From NCBI RefSeq assembly GCF_004210375.1, contig NC_134834.1:142571009-142635008 (forward strand): 64,000 bases of DNA. The letters run 5' to 3'. Made by a program: the position numbers and the translations under genes. The notes beneath the pieces were generated by a model. That model had not been told where the DNA came from, ran no database searches, and worked only from the letters and a program-made list of their open reading frames with translations. This document shows positions 44,862 through 55,847 of this stretch, piece after piece. This DNA comes from Tachypleus tridentatus. Taxonomy: Eukaryota; Arthropoda; Merostomata; Xiphosura; Limulidae. The stretch's first letter is position 1. Every line of letters starts with the position of its first letter.

Positions 44862-46571
44862 TCATGCGAAAACGTGTTTAATATAGAACAGTAGTTTAGC
44901 CTAATGAAATCTATGTAGTTTTAAGCCTAAATCTTCTTTTTTAAACAAATACATCAAAATTATATATGGAATAAGTAAGCAAATACAAAACATTAATTAA
45001 TCTCGCATGAAGCGAACAAAAAGTGTATACCACCTAAGTATTAGTGTTTGGTATACATAAAGTACATTTTAAATCGTTTTGCCATTTATGGATTTTTAAG
45101 TTTAAAAACAACGATAGAATGTAGTGAGCATTTAAAAATTTTCGTATCCAGAAATTTCGCTGATTCATCTTGGAACTTCAATTGTGTATTAAATTTTGTT
45201 TTTTTGAAAATAAAGCTAATTCAAACATTGTGGGGGTTGTAATTGTTTACAAATTCACATGTTTTTTTTACCTGCTGGAAACAGGATTATATTGGTTCCA
45301 CGAATCGATACCTAGCAGTTCGAATCAACAAAAGTCTTAAACCAAGTAAGAACGTCATTCCAGTATTTACATATACGACAGTAACATGTGTAACGGAAAC
45401 ACTGCTATAAAGAGTTCAGCATTTTCTGCTTTGCAGAAAGTGAGGAAACGATGTGAATAAGATGCTTTATTGATTAGGTATTTGAAGCCAGATGTTAATG
45501 ATTTTTCATCGTCTTTTCCGATATATTTAAAATTGTAGCAATGTAAGTATTTTTAACTCTCGTAATATGGAGATTTAATTATCTGAAGTGACGAACGCAG
45601 TAACTTGATGTTTGATATGATATATATCTAGGTTCTCAGTTAGCGTGTTTTTTACATGTTTGTTTTTATGCAAGTTTAATTAATCTTTTATATTCGTTTA
45701 TACATTCTGTTTATAATTTCCATGTATAACGAAAGGAATATTTAGGCTTAATATACATACTCTATTAGTATTAGGCTATTGTTCTAAAATGGAATTTATC
45801 TCAGGTATTTTCTTGTCACGGTTTTATTCCGCTTTGTTTATTAGACTTGTCTAATTGAATGTGTTGAAATTCTTATTAATTAATGAAAGTTTTTCTTCTT
45901 TTTACTTAGTCGTATGTTAACTTCGTTATTGGACCGATACCACTCTTAGCTTTCTTTTTTATTTTATACTTAGACTAATGTTTCTTAAACATGTTTATTA
46001 CTTGCATTATTTATTGTTAACAAACATTACTCTAACAGTGGTAATAAGTAGAGTTACATCGTTACAATCATGAAGTACAACAATGAAGAAAATATTATTA
46101 TCATTGTTACCCACTCCCCTTCTTTCCTTTCTTTTTAATTGCTAATCTGTCAAATGTTTGAAGAATGAGTTTATGGTATATCAGTAAAAAGTCGATATCT
46201 TATGGCTCAGCAGCAAATCTAAAGGTAATAACCAATCAAGAAGTACTTTAAATTATTTTAAGCGGGGTTAAAGTAAATTATTATCTCCCCCAACCTTTTA
46301 GTAGTAAAATTTTTGTGCGCTATCAATACCAAACCTGGATCGTGTATACCCGATTCGATTTTAATGTTCATCAGGATTTTTAACAGTCTACTCTCAAATT
46401 GAAATGGTTTTAGGTAGGATTATAATAGATTAATCTACAAGACCTTGACCGTGGTCAAATACATATCAATCCAAAAAGATTGAGTCCAAAACTGTAAAAA
46501 TGTCTCGAATGAGTCAAGAGATGGAGCCACAAGCAAAAGGTTTGTACTTGAAAAACTCTACGAACCACTAT
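44862..46571. other. 1.7 kb AT-rich, nothing recognised
   Basis: One 64-codon plus frame (45048-45242) lacks any motif. No repeat recognised. Confidence 0.45.
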
Positions 46572-46656
46572 CCTGCGGCTAAACATCGGATTTCTATACC
46601 TGCTGTCCTCAGAACACAGATATTTCATTGCGTAACTTAGCGCTTAACAAAAAACA
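46572..46656 (+). mobile_element. SINE family 3, decayed copy
   Basis: CATCGGATTTCTATACCTGC, then CAGAACACAGATATTTCATT and the tail-like GCGCTTAACAAAAAAC. Strongly diverged. Confidence 0.5.
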
Positions 46657-46980
46657 TTAGAAAGTTATTGGATTTTATAATAGATCACCAGAAAGGTTTA
46701 GTTACTGACACGTAATTAAAAAAAAAAAAGCTCAAGTTTTCCAAATTTCATTATTTAATTTATATTAATCAATTCACATCAGTTTTCTTCAAATACAAAC
46801 GTAAATATTCAAGGGAAAATAAAACCAGAAAAACATACACCGAGAATAGTAGAATATTTTGTAGTGCTTTATACAATATACATATTTGTATATGTATATA
46901 TCAATACATCTACTGGTATTCAGGGTTAGTTTAAGTTAAAAAACACTAATTAAAAAAATAAAATCATGTGCAACTAAAGT

Positions 46981-47094
46981 GGGTGTGTTTTTTTAGCAAA
47001 GCCTCATCAAGCTCTATGCCTAGCCCACCGAGAGGAATCGAACGCCTCATTTTAGCGTTGTAAATCCGTAGACTTACCGCTGTACCAGAGGGTA
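46981..47094 (-). mobile_element. SINE family 2 copy
   Basis: GTGTGTTTTTTTAGCAAAGC, TAGCCCACCGAGAGGAATCG, AACGCCTCATTTTAGCGTTG and head end CCGCTGTACCAGAGGG. Confidence 0.82.
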
Positions 47095-47718
47095 ACCGCG
47101 CAACTCAATCCAAAACAATGTGTTATTTAAATATATTTCTTAATTTATTTCTATATTCGCTAGTTCTGAATGGACACGAAATGTTACGCCACCCACAAGT
47201 GTTTTGTATAAACGTTTGTCTCAATATGTGCTCCCTTTGAGAAAGAAAACTATGTCTAAGCTTTCAACATTGGCTAACGATTGATGGTGAATTCGTTTTT
47301 ACTCCAATGGGGTACCACCATTGGGAAAAATATTCAGGACAACGAATAAACACTCACGAACCACCATATCTACATACAATTTGCAGCGAAACCCAAATAT
47401 TGTTAGAGAGCCGTAACTTATTAGAACGTGTTAAATGGGCAACGGTCGCGTTTCTACATTCAATGCGAATAGGCAAGTACCAAACCTTTTACTCCATACT
47501 GACTGCGCAAACTATCCTACAAAAATTGGCCATAATAAATCTTTCATATCTTCAATAACGGTGGAGCAACTGAAGTTATTTGTTCATATTTGTATACTCT
47601 AAGCGAATTTGATTCGAAGCTCCTATTATGTGTGTGTGTGTGTGTGTGTTTTTTTTTTGTTTTTAACGTGTTTAGCGTTTTCTACACAGTCTGCATTTTT
47701 TCATGAAATTCCTTGAAG
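47095..47718. other. Nothing recognised apart from a (TG)n run
   Basis: (TG)n at about 47631-47649 followed by a T run. An 83-codon plus frame (47307-47558) has no recognisable domain. Confidence 0.45.
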
Positions 47719-47972
47719 TGCGCTCGACTCGTAATCTGATTGTCACGGGTTCGAATCTCCGTTGCACCAAACATACTTGCCCTTTCAGCCGTGGGGACAT
47801 TATTATGTTATATTCAATACCACTATTCGTTGGTAAAAGAGTAGCCCAAGAGTTGGCGGTGAGTAGTGATGATAGTTGCCTTCCCTCTAGTCTTACACTG
47901 CTAAATTAGGGACGGCTAGCGCAGATAACCCTCTAGAAGCTTTGCGTGAAATTCAAAAACAAGCAAGCAAAC
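47719..47972 (+). mobile_element. SINE family 1, 5'-truncated head
   Basis: Starts at GTGCGCTCGACTCGTAATCT (A box missing). B box GGGTTCGAATCTCC, central domain and tail AAAAACAAGCAAGCAAACAA are present. Confidence 0.88.
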
Positions 47973-48560
47973 AATGGCTTGAAGTGGTCGCATAGCCAAA
48001 AACCAAAGCATTAACGTTCTCTGCGTGAGGATCATACTTCAACCAATATATGTTGGCTTTTGATCTCAGAAATTAGAGCCTCTCTTCAAGCATTATGTTC
48101 TAATGGCATTTGTATTAACTTGCAGCCTTGAAAATTTGGGAATATTTTCTTAAGATGTTTGTTGCTGTTATTTAAAAAAAGGGTTAAATGCTTGCTTATG
48201 TTTCAGATTTTGATTACAGTACTTTGTCTTCCAATATTTTTGTAAAACCTTTCTATAAAAGTTTTATTTTAGAAAACTCTTGATTCGAAAAACACCGAAT
48301 GCAGTTCCTCCGTTTGTGTTTATGATCACGGTACCAAAAAAATATTTTTTACAACATAAAAACTACACAAACAAGCTATTTTTTGTCAACTTATTGATCA
48401 GATGATTAAAATTGTGGTTATTGTTAAAACAACATGTTTTCATTTTAATAAAAAAACTACGTTTCACTAGTTTACCAAAAACATCAGCCGTGAGCTCAAA
48501 TACAAGGGAAGGGCGATATTAAATGTTCTTTTAGTCTTAAAAGACTTGTCAAACGATTTT
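47973..48560. other. AT-rich sequence, nothing recognised
   Basis: No supported feature seen. Confidence 0.5.
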
Positions 48561-48830
48561 TCTAATGTAACAATGACCACAACATGCATTATTAGAAGTT
48601 CATATATGGTAATACACGTTGTGGCCATTCTTACATTGGAGAAACCAATACAAATATCTTATATTTAATTTCAGTGATCTGTTTAGCCCATTCATGCTTA
48701 CTTAGGCTGATAACATTGAATGTAAACACAGCGTTATTGACGAAACCAATTCAATACAGTCGAGTAGTAAACGATTTAACCAAGCCTACCTAATCTTGCA
48801 CACACACACAAAAAGTTTTTTACTGCACTG
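48561..48830 (+). pseudogene. Possible GIY-YIG relic of a second Penelope-like element
   Basis: Plus-strand translation from about 48612 gives NTRCGHSYIGETNTNIL, which resembles the C..xYIGET box of Penelope endonucleases. A later segment (near 48710-48800) reads NIECKHSVIDETNSIQSSSK and RFNQAYLI, like the C-terminal H-N-I-x...KR...EA..I region. The first part is also the right arm of a 31-bp inverted repeat (48561-48591 with 48610-48640, 26 of 31 matching, 18-base loop), whose left arm encodes a similar YI box on the minus strand. So two pieces may be fused head to head. Confidence 0.35.
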
Positions 48831-49029
48831 CAACCTTGTAATTCAACTGAAGTTTAGAATAATAAATTAAGCTTTAAACAATAAAATCAGGACAATAATT
48901 TGGCTATCTACTGCACGTGTCCACTGCAAATAGTCGAACTCCCTATTTCGGAATTCTAAAGCTAGTAAACTTAACGCTGTTCCACCAGTAAACCGCACGT
49001 TGTTCTCACATTTTTTTTTTTTTTTTAGT
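48831..49029. other. Nothing recognised; ends in a poly-T run
   Basis: A T run at about 49011-49026 precedes a SINE target site. No gene. Confidence 0.5.
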
Positions 49030-49041
49030 AATGTATAATCA

Positions 49042-49132
49042 GTTGTTGTTTTGAGTTAAGCACAAAACTACACAATGGGCTATCTGTGCTCTGCCCACTA
49101 CGGATATCGAAACCCTGATTTTAGCGTTGTAA
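49042..49132 (-). mobile_element. SINE family 3, 5'-truncated, with perfect 12-bp target duplication
   Basis: AATGTATAATCA flanks it at 49030-49041 and 49133-49144. The element contains the tail and half of the tRNA-like head, stopping at TTTTAGCGTTGTA. Truncation of the head side together with an intact duplication is the signature of incomplete LINE-driven reverse transcription. Confidence 0.9.
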
Positions 49133-49228
49133 AATGTATAATCAAGGTAATTTGTTGTTACTTAGCTGAGCGCGGCCCAATGGTTAATAGATTGTGGTGC
49201 TAAGGTTCCGTATTTCAGACTTTGTTGT

Positions 49229-49266
49229 TATAAAAAAAAAGAAAGAAAGAAAGAAAGAAAGAAAGT
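49229..49266. repeat. (GAAA)n microsatellite
   Basis: About seven GAAA units after an A run. Confidence 0.9.
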
Positions 49267-49329
49267 AAAATAATCGAACTTTGTACTTTAAGGCTGTGAG
49301 TAGATTACAAGGGTGATAATAAAATTAAA

Positions 49330-49609
49330 GGCCCAGTATGTCCAGATGGTTAGAGCGCTCGACTCGTAAGGTGAGAGTCGCGAGTTCGAATCCCCGTTAC
49401 ATGGAATATGATCACCCTTTCAGCCTTCGTAGTGGTGGGGGTTATAATGTTTTGGCCAATCTCGCTGTTCGTCAGTAAAAAAGTAATTCTTGGTTGGCGG
49501 TGTATAGTGTAGACTAATTGCTTTTCTTCTAGCCTGTCACTGCCGATTTCGGAACGGCTTGCACAAATAGCCCTCGTATGAGTTTGCGCGAATTTCGAAA
49601 ACAAACAAT
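49330..49609 (+). mobile_element. SINE family 1, full length with 10-bp target duplication
   Basis: TAAAATTAAA at 49320-49329 and 49610-49619. Head with A box (TGTCCAGATGG), B box GAGTTCGAATCCCC and tail AAAACAAACAA. The central domain carries several private changes, so the copy is old. An antisense 84-codon frame over it is accidental. Confidence 0.92.
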
Positions 49610-49619
49610 TAAAATTAAA

Positions 49620-50520
49620 CTACTCTTGCAATAGGAGTTGACGATGGGTGTCACTTAAATTACGGGTGGCTAGTGCAGACAGCCATCCAGGAGCTTTGTA
49701 CAAAATTCAAAGAAACCTTTTGTTCCAATTTCACAAGAAGCCACATTGGCTTGTACACTTTAGTATAAAATATTAAAAATGTAGCGATGTTGAAAAGTTC
49801 GAATATTTGTTAGTAAAAAAGTTACTTACTAAATACCTCCAAATCCTTTTGAAACAGTTCCGAGTTCATTTCTACTGCTTACCATGTAATATAGTTACAA
49901 ACTGTGAGTTTCATACAAAGGTTAGGGATGGGGGGAGTTAGAAAAATAATGATGAACACAAGCGTGGTCTCTTCCAGTTTCCACTCCACGATCTCAGGAT
50001 TAGGCAGCTCTAGGTGTTGCACGTGCGCTTGTCGCCACGTTGCTGTCTGACAAGTGCGCGTTTGATGTGGAAGGACAAGACATAACTTGAGGGTGAAAGG
50101 ATCTATGAAGCAGAGGATTTGACAAACATGATTTAACATGTCTTGTGCAAAATGGTAGTACTTCAAATATTGTAAACTTCACAAATAAATAGTTCTACAT
50201 TCTTGGCACTTTGGCCATCTACGTCATCCTCACTTAAACATTTGAAAAACCATGGTACACAATTTCTTTTTATGCACCGTCAATAGAAGATAGTTTTACT
50301 GTCACTCAGAGTATGAAATACAGGGATGGTTTCTGGAACAGTATGTTCAAATCATACTTGGTCCATAATATTATGAATTGGAAAATACTTTCTCTTCTTG
50401 GATGTTGAAGATTCCTAATTTCTTGTTGTCTAAATCTTTATCATACTACTTCACAGACACTTTGGTTTTCATAAAACACATTGGATTCATGTATGTCTCA
50501 GTAATTTTACTAATTTTTAT
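49620..50520. other. Unrecognised; GC-richer patch at 49950-50130
   Basis: The patch has overlapping antisense open frames (49879-50166, 50000-50182). One contains LELPNPEIVEWKLEETTLVF but no known domain. It could be an unidentified exon or transposon scrap; not called. Near 49660-49710 a small SINE-tail scrap (GGGTGGCTAGTGCAGACAGC) is visible. Confidence 0.35.
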
Positions 50521-50799
50521 GTTTGTTTGTTTTTTGAATTTCGCACAAAGCTACTCGAGGGCTATCTGTGCTAGCTGTCCCTTATTTAGCAGTGTAAGAC
50601 TAGAGGGAAGGCAGCTAGTCATCACCACCCACCGCCAGCTCTTGGGCTACTCTTTTACCAACAAATAGTGGGATTGACCGTCATATTATAACGCCCCCAC
50701 GACTGAAAGAGCGAGCATGTTTGGCGCGACGGGGATGCGAATTCGCGACCCTCAGATTATGAGTTGCACGCCTTAACACGCTTGGCCATTGCCAGGCCA
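50521..50799 (-). mobile_element. SINE family 1, full length
   Basis: Tail GTTTGTTTGTTTTTTGAATT through head end GCTTGGCCATTGCCAGGCC. Flanked by CTAATTTT (about 50510-50517 and 50801-50808), a probable target duplication. Confidence 0.92.
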
Positions 50800-51487
50800 C
50801 CTAATTTTCATGGCTCTTTACCAAAGTTAAGTTTATATAGCCTTGAAATTTATTTGCTTATGTATTTTTTTTATGGACGAAACTACTCGGTTAAAAGTCA
50901 TGTAATAAAAAATACATCATAAAAATGATTTAAAACAATATTTGAATAATAATCTTTAAAAGAATAAATGTTTTTGAATGACTTATTTTCTGACAGTGTA
51001 GTTCTTCATTCAGCTTGAAAAAATAAAGGGATTTACATGAGACTGTATAACTGCATCTATGTTAAACTGAATAAAAAAATGTGTAATAAAGTAGCTCTGA
51101 AGAAATTATGAAGCATTACTATTTTAAAATGATGATGATGTTTCTCCATTTTTGGTAAGTATTTTCTTTAAGCCTGGTTTAAAGGTTAAAACGTGCCTTA
51201 CAATTTAATAGACATTAAAATTTTGGATTCAATACCTTAAAATCATGATGAAAATAGTGTTTGAAATTTTTTTATATAACAGTGGTGTTTAAAATTAATT
51301 AAGCATAAAAATAAACAATTAAACACAGCATGACAATCTTAGTTTAGAAACAATGTGTGGCTAAAATCAATAAAACTGCACCTGTGTTAATGTTAGATGT
51401 TCAAATTAGCGCTATTTTTTCAAAACATTCCTTACAAGGGGCTACAAGTTCTGTAATGTAATTTGTTTAAATAGAATGTTGTCTGCG
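50800..51487. other. AT-rich sequence, nothing recognised
   Basis: No supported feature seen. Confidence 0.5.
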
Positions 51488-51500
51488 AAGTACGATAGTC

Positions 51501-51717
51501 TTTTTTGTTTTGTTTTGGGAATTTCGCACAAAGCTACTCGAGGGCTATCTGTGCTAGCCGTCCCTAATTTAGCAGTGTAAGACTAGAGGGAAGGCAGCTA
51601 GTCATCACCACCCACCGCCAACTCTTGGGCTACTCTTTACCAACGAATAGTGGGATTGATCGTCACATTATACACCCCCACGGCTGTGAGGGCGAGCATC
51701 TTTAGCGCGACGCGGGC
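51501..51717 (-). mobile_element. SINE family 1, CpG-rich subfamily, head-truncated, perfect 13-bp target duplication
   Basis: AAGTACGATAGTC at 51488-51500 and again at 51718-51730. The body lacks the tRNA head beyond TTTAGCGCGACGCGGGC. It is close to the subfamily consensus, so probably a recent insertion in which reverse transcription stopped early. Confidence 0.97.
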
Positions 51718-51730
51718 AAGTACGATAGTC

Positions 51731-54700
51731 AAACAGAAAGCCTGCAATAAGAAAGCGGATATGTACTTACGTCCCAAAATGCAAAACGATTATTCAGAAT
51801 GAATTTAATACCTATAATTCGAATGTACACGGAATCTTCAATTTAGTGAGAAGATATTATCCAGTGAATTTTTCAACACAACTTGACCATCATCGCGTCT
51901 CGTCATATAACGTGCATTTTGAATCGTGTTTGTGTACACATACCTAATAAAGACGCACACTGAAAATAAATGTATTTCCCTAAAATAAACATAGCCTTGC
52001 TGACGAAACAATGTAAAATCGTTTTATTTATCTATCTATTTTATTTATTTTTTAGGAAGAGAAGATGGAGTGACAATATAGCTTGAAGTAAAGATATTTG
52101 TCTAAACTTTTTCCGAAAAGCTTAGAAACAGTTAATTTTTGAAATTTATGTACACCATTTAATAATGCTTCTATTTTGCTTATTTGAGATAGGGCGAATA
52201 TTTAGTAGACGTTTAACATTTTTACGTGTTCTACGTAATGACGGTTGATATCATTCCTGTACTATAAATACAATGTCAGTCACTAGTTTATTAAATGTTT
52301 CAATCCATACTATACTATGTCTGCTTACACTATCTGCCTAGTCACTTATTCAAAAACCATAATATATCTTTACTAAAGGTAAAATATTTGTCTTTTAATG
52401 AATAACTGCATAACTGGTTCCGTAAGAGTTATTAAGATATTTTTATTAACTGGTAAACAAAAAAAATAAAAATAATTTTATCGTTGAAACTTTCCTTTTT
52501 TCAACATTTCTAAGTTATAAAAATATGCAATTTCAGCCTGATTAGCTTTAGGACATTCGGGGGCACTTTCAACTTTTAAAGTTTCTTGTCAAAACTACAA
52601 GTGGTGCTATTCATGATGTGTGATTATTGTAAATTGTTTGAATTAATACCGTATCTTAGTATGTATCAGGCCTGTGGGAAACAGTTTTATCCTGACTTAT
52701 AATCTGAATCCTTCAATCCTAAAGCAATATATGAAGACACAAAATATTTCGTCAACATGTTGGATGATAACTAACTCGAGGGCATGCGCAATGTTGTGAC
52801 TTAAGGTATCGTCTGCTACATCAAGCGAAAACTTAACCTAGCATTTGTACGAAAGTGCAGACACCTGTTAAAACGTACATGTAGGCCTAGTAGCATTGGT
52901 AAGCTAAAATAAAAGTTTTGAAGGTTTATTAATTAACTTTTTAAATGAGATCTTATGTGTTATTAATTGGATTAAAAAGTCACGTATATAAAAAAGGTTA
53001 ATACAATTCTGTAACTTGTGTTTTTGTTTGATAAATGGTTTGACATAGTGACATTCGACTTGAGTAAAGCGAACTGGCTATTTACAGCAGATTCTTTCAG
53101 GTTCCAGGCGTCTTTCTGTATAAGCAACATCTAAATATTCTGTTAAGGTTTATTTTAACTTTTAATAATTCAAATTATTACTGTCTTGTTATTAACGCTA
53201 GGGTATGTTGCTAGTATATCTTTTCCTTTTACTATTTCACTTTTTATATTCAAGCTTTATTTTAAAATGTAATTTTATGAAAAAAAGCAAATATAATTTA
53301 TTTTGTGATTTGTTCATCTTTACTTCAGTACTTAATGCTAACATAAAAACGAATTATAATTTGTATAAGTAGGCTTAAGAATAATTGAAATTTTTATTTT
53401 TCCATATAAATAATGTTTCTTCTCTTAATTTAAAAATTTAAACCTTTGAAAAATATGACTAATTTAGTTATCAAATAAAAACAAAGTTAATAGTAACGTT
53501 TGACTAGAACTATACAGTAACTTTTCACAACATTTACAATACAAGAAAGTTTTTTAGTTTGGTCAAAAAGTACTTGTAACTTACCAAAAATAAATATTTT
53601 AGGCCTAATATGTAAAATTTGGTAATTGTATAGCTAACTTTCTAAGAATCTGTTAAAGGTAACTAATTAAAGTATTGCAGAAGTATTACAAATTAAATAT
53701 TGTTAAAAATCTTTTACATTTATATAGTGAGACAGTATCTCATACCTAAAATTTTGATAAAAAATGTCGCATGGTAATTTAATGTTTTTGTTTGTTTATT
53801 GTCATTATATTTGTTTAGTTCAGACTAATCATTAACACAAAATGTGTTATTCTAGCCATTAAAGTTCTCTACATAATAGTTGATGGTGAAATTGACTCAC
53901 TCTTTCTCCTTTATACATCAGTATATTATCCAGAACTCTTGTGACTAAGTGTTTAGATATAGTTCTAACTTGTATAGAAAACTGTATTGCTTTTTATAAT
54001 AATGATAATAATGCTATAATTGTTATTAGATCTGATGTAGTTGACAAAATAGGAACATGTGTTCTCAGCTACAGAAGTTACCTATTTGAAAGCTCAAATG
54101 TATTTTAAATATTATGAATATTCTAATATAATGTTAATACAGTAATATTTACATTATCTATTGATCTTCATACCTGATTTTTATTTTTTCTGATTGAACT
54201 GTGAGCATGTTTTGCTTAGAAATGTTTTACTTGATTATATGCATTGGTGTTCAATGTTGTACAAACCATAGACATTGAGGTATGAAATATATAAACACAC
54301 ACAGGGTCTCTCTTTAAAATGTTCATTAGTCAGTTAAACAAATTATAGGTAAGGAGAGGCTAAACTCCAGGTAAGATAGTTTTATATTTCTAAGGTGGTT
54401 ACATATGGAGTTAGTATCAGTAGTAGAGGTTAGAATTTTATAGGAATTTAAGAGGGGTATAGGTAATTTCCCAAAAGATAAAGGATTGGTTTAAATCTTT
54501 ACTTTCCTCAAGGGTGGGTGTGAAATAATAATAATAAAACAGTTTTTTCTTATTTTGTTAATTAAACTCAAAATTAACACTTTATTTGATATCATATGAG
54601 AATTTTACAATTTTAAGTTTAAAATGGAATTCTAAAAAATAGTTATTCTGTATGTATTAAAATTTACTTTAGTATTTTATTAATAAAGTTTTAAAGTTAT

Positions 54701-55288
54701 GGAAGCAAGTAAAATGTATTTTTCACATATTACATATGATTGATTTAGGAGTGTGGTAGTTCAAACTTCACCCATTTGTTTGCAGTGATGTGTTAACCAA
54801 CTAATAATGTAAAAATAAAAGATTAATAGGGGGGTGATTGATTATACTTTTAATGTGTTTATATATCTGAGTTTGCACTGTAGTTTTGTACATTTATTTT
54901 TGAAATATTTTGCATAAATAAATTTATATTTACCAAATAATTAGTATTAAAATGTAAGTCTACATTTCTGAACAAGAAATAATCTACATAAATTTTTGCT
55001 CTGAATAAACTGGAAGGTTGAATGTTAAGCCTTTGTTTTTTATTGCCATGAAAATAATGTTAACTGTTAATTGTTAATCAGGTGGAGTGAATGTACTGGT
55101 ATGATAGTAAAAGAAGTTATTGTATGTCACAGAACTCAGTATCAGAGTACTAATATTAATCAGTAGCCATGAATTTAAAATGAGAAGTATACCAGTTTTT
55201 TCTGTCCGTGTTTTTCAACAAATGTAACTATTTAAATAAATCAATTGAAAAAATAGATATATTACAGAACCTTTTTTATGTTCATTTT
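51731..55288. other. 3.6 kb AT-rich, recognisable-SINE-free; possible promoter and 5' exon near 52.7-52.9 kb
   Basis: No repeat family was recognised. The segment 52740-52910 is less AT-rich (CTCGAGGGCATGCGCAATGT; ACATGTAGGCCTAG) and is followed by a donor-like ATTG|GTAAGC at about 52899. It could be the untranslated first exon of a gene continuing at 55.65 kb, but this is conjecture. Confidence 0.3.
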
Positions 55289-55489
55289 GATCTTTATTTC
55301 AATAACAAACTGAAATAAATACATTCTTGCCATCAAATAAAAATAATGTTTTCAGAAGTTATTCAAAATACTCGTAGATTTTTCATTTTGGTAAAATTAA
55401 GTAGTCAAATAAAAGAAAACTTCTGAAAACATTATTTTTATTTGATGGCAAGAATGTATTTATTTCAGTTTGTTATTGAAATAAAGATC
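55289..55489. repeat. Perfect 72-bp inverted repeat (hairpin), 57-bp spacer
   Basis: The left arm 55289-55360 (from GATCTTTATTTCAATAACAA to TTTTCAGAAGTT) and the right arm 55418-55489 are exact reverse complements over all 72 bases. Outside the arms the identity ends at once. It might be a recent foldback/MITE-type insertion, a hairpin-RNA source, or a fold-back sequencing or assembly artefact. Confidence 0.95.
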
Positions 55490-55653
55490 CAGAGATTTTA
55501 TGCAACAGATAAATTTTGATTTAAAATATGAAAAATTTAAGAAAAATCAGTTTTATAAATATTTATTCCCAGCAGTAATTTTTGTATTTATAACAAATTT
55601 TTATGATAAAATTTATTTTCTAAATTAGATTTTTCATTAAATATAATTTTCAG

Positions 55654-55847
55654 AGATAAGTAGCTACAAGTTCCAGTTAAAAAAACAAAATGAATCGAGA
55701 ACATAAACTGGAATCACAGGATCCTGTGCATGTGCCCATTAATGATAACCCTAGCTCTCCAAAAGGTTTCTCTGAAAGTTCAACAGTAGCTGAAAAAACT
55801 AATAAAACGCACGTTTCCTTGTTTACAGAAAAATTTTCTCAATTCAG
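55654..55847 (+). CDS. Candidate first coding exon of an unidentified gene
   Basis: A good acceptor (TATAATTTTCAG at 55642-55653) and a good donor (AATTCAG|GTAGGTA at 55847/55848) bound 194 bp. A 36-base 5' UTR piece is followed by ATG at 55690 in context ACAAAATGA. The open frame is 52 codons plus two bases. It begins MNREHKLESQDPVHVPINDN and ends THVSLFTEKFSQF, then runs into the donor in phase 2. The peptide is hydrophilic, Ser/Lys/Glu-rich, like a disordered N-terminus. The codon mix is much less AT-biased than the surroundings. I do not recognise the protein. No following exon was identified within the window. An in-frame TAG arises only if the intron is read through, which supports splicing. 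Confidence 0.5.
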
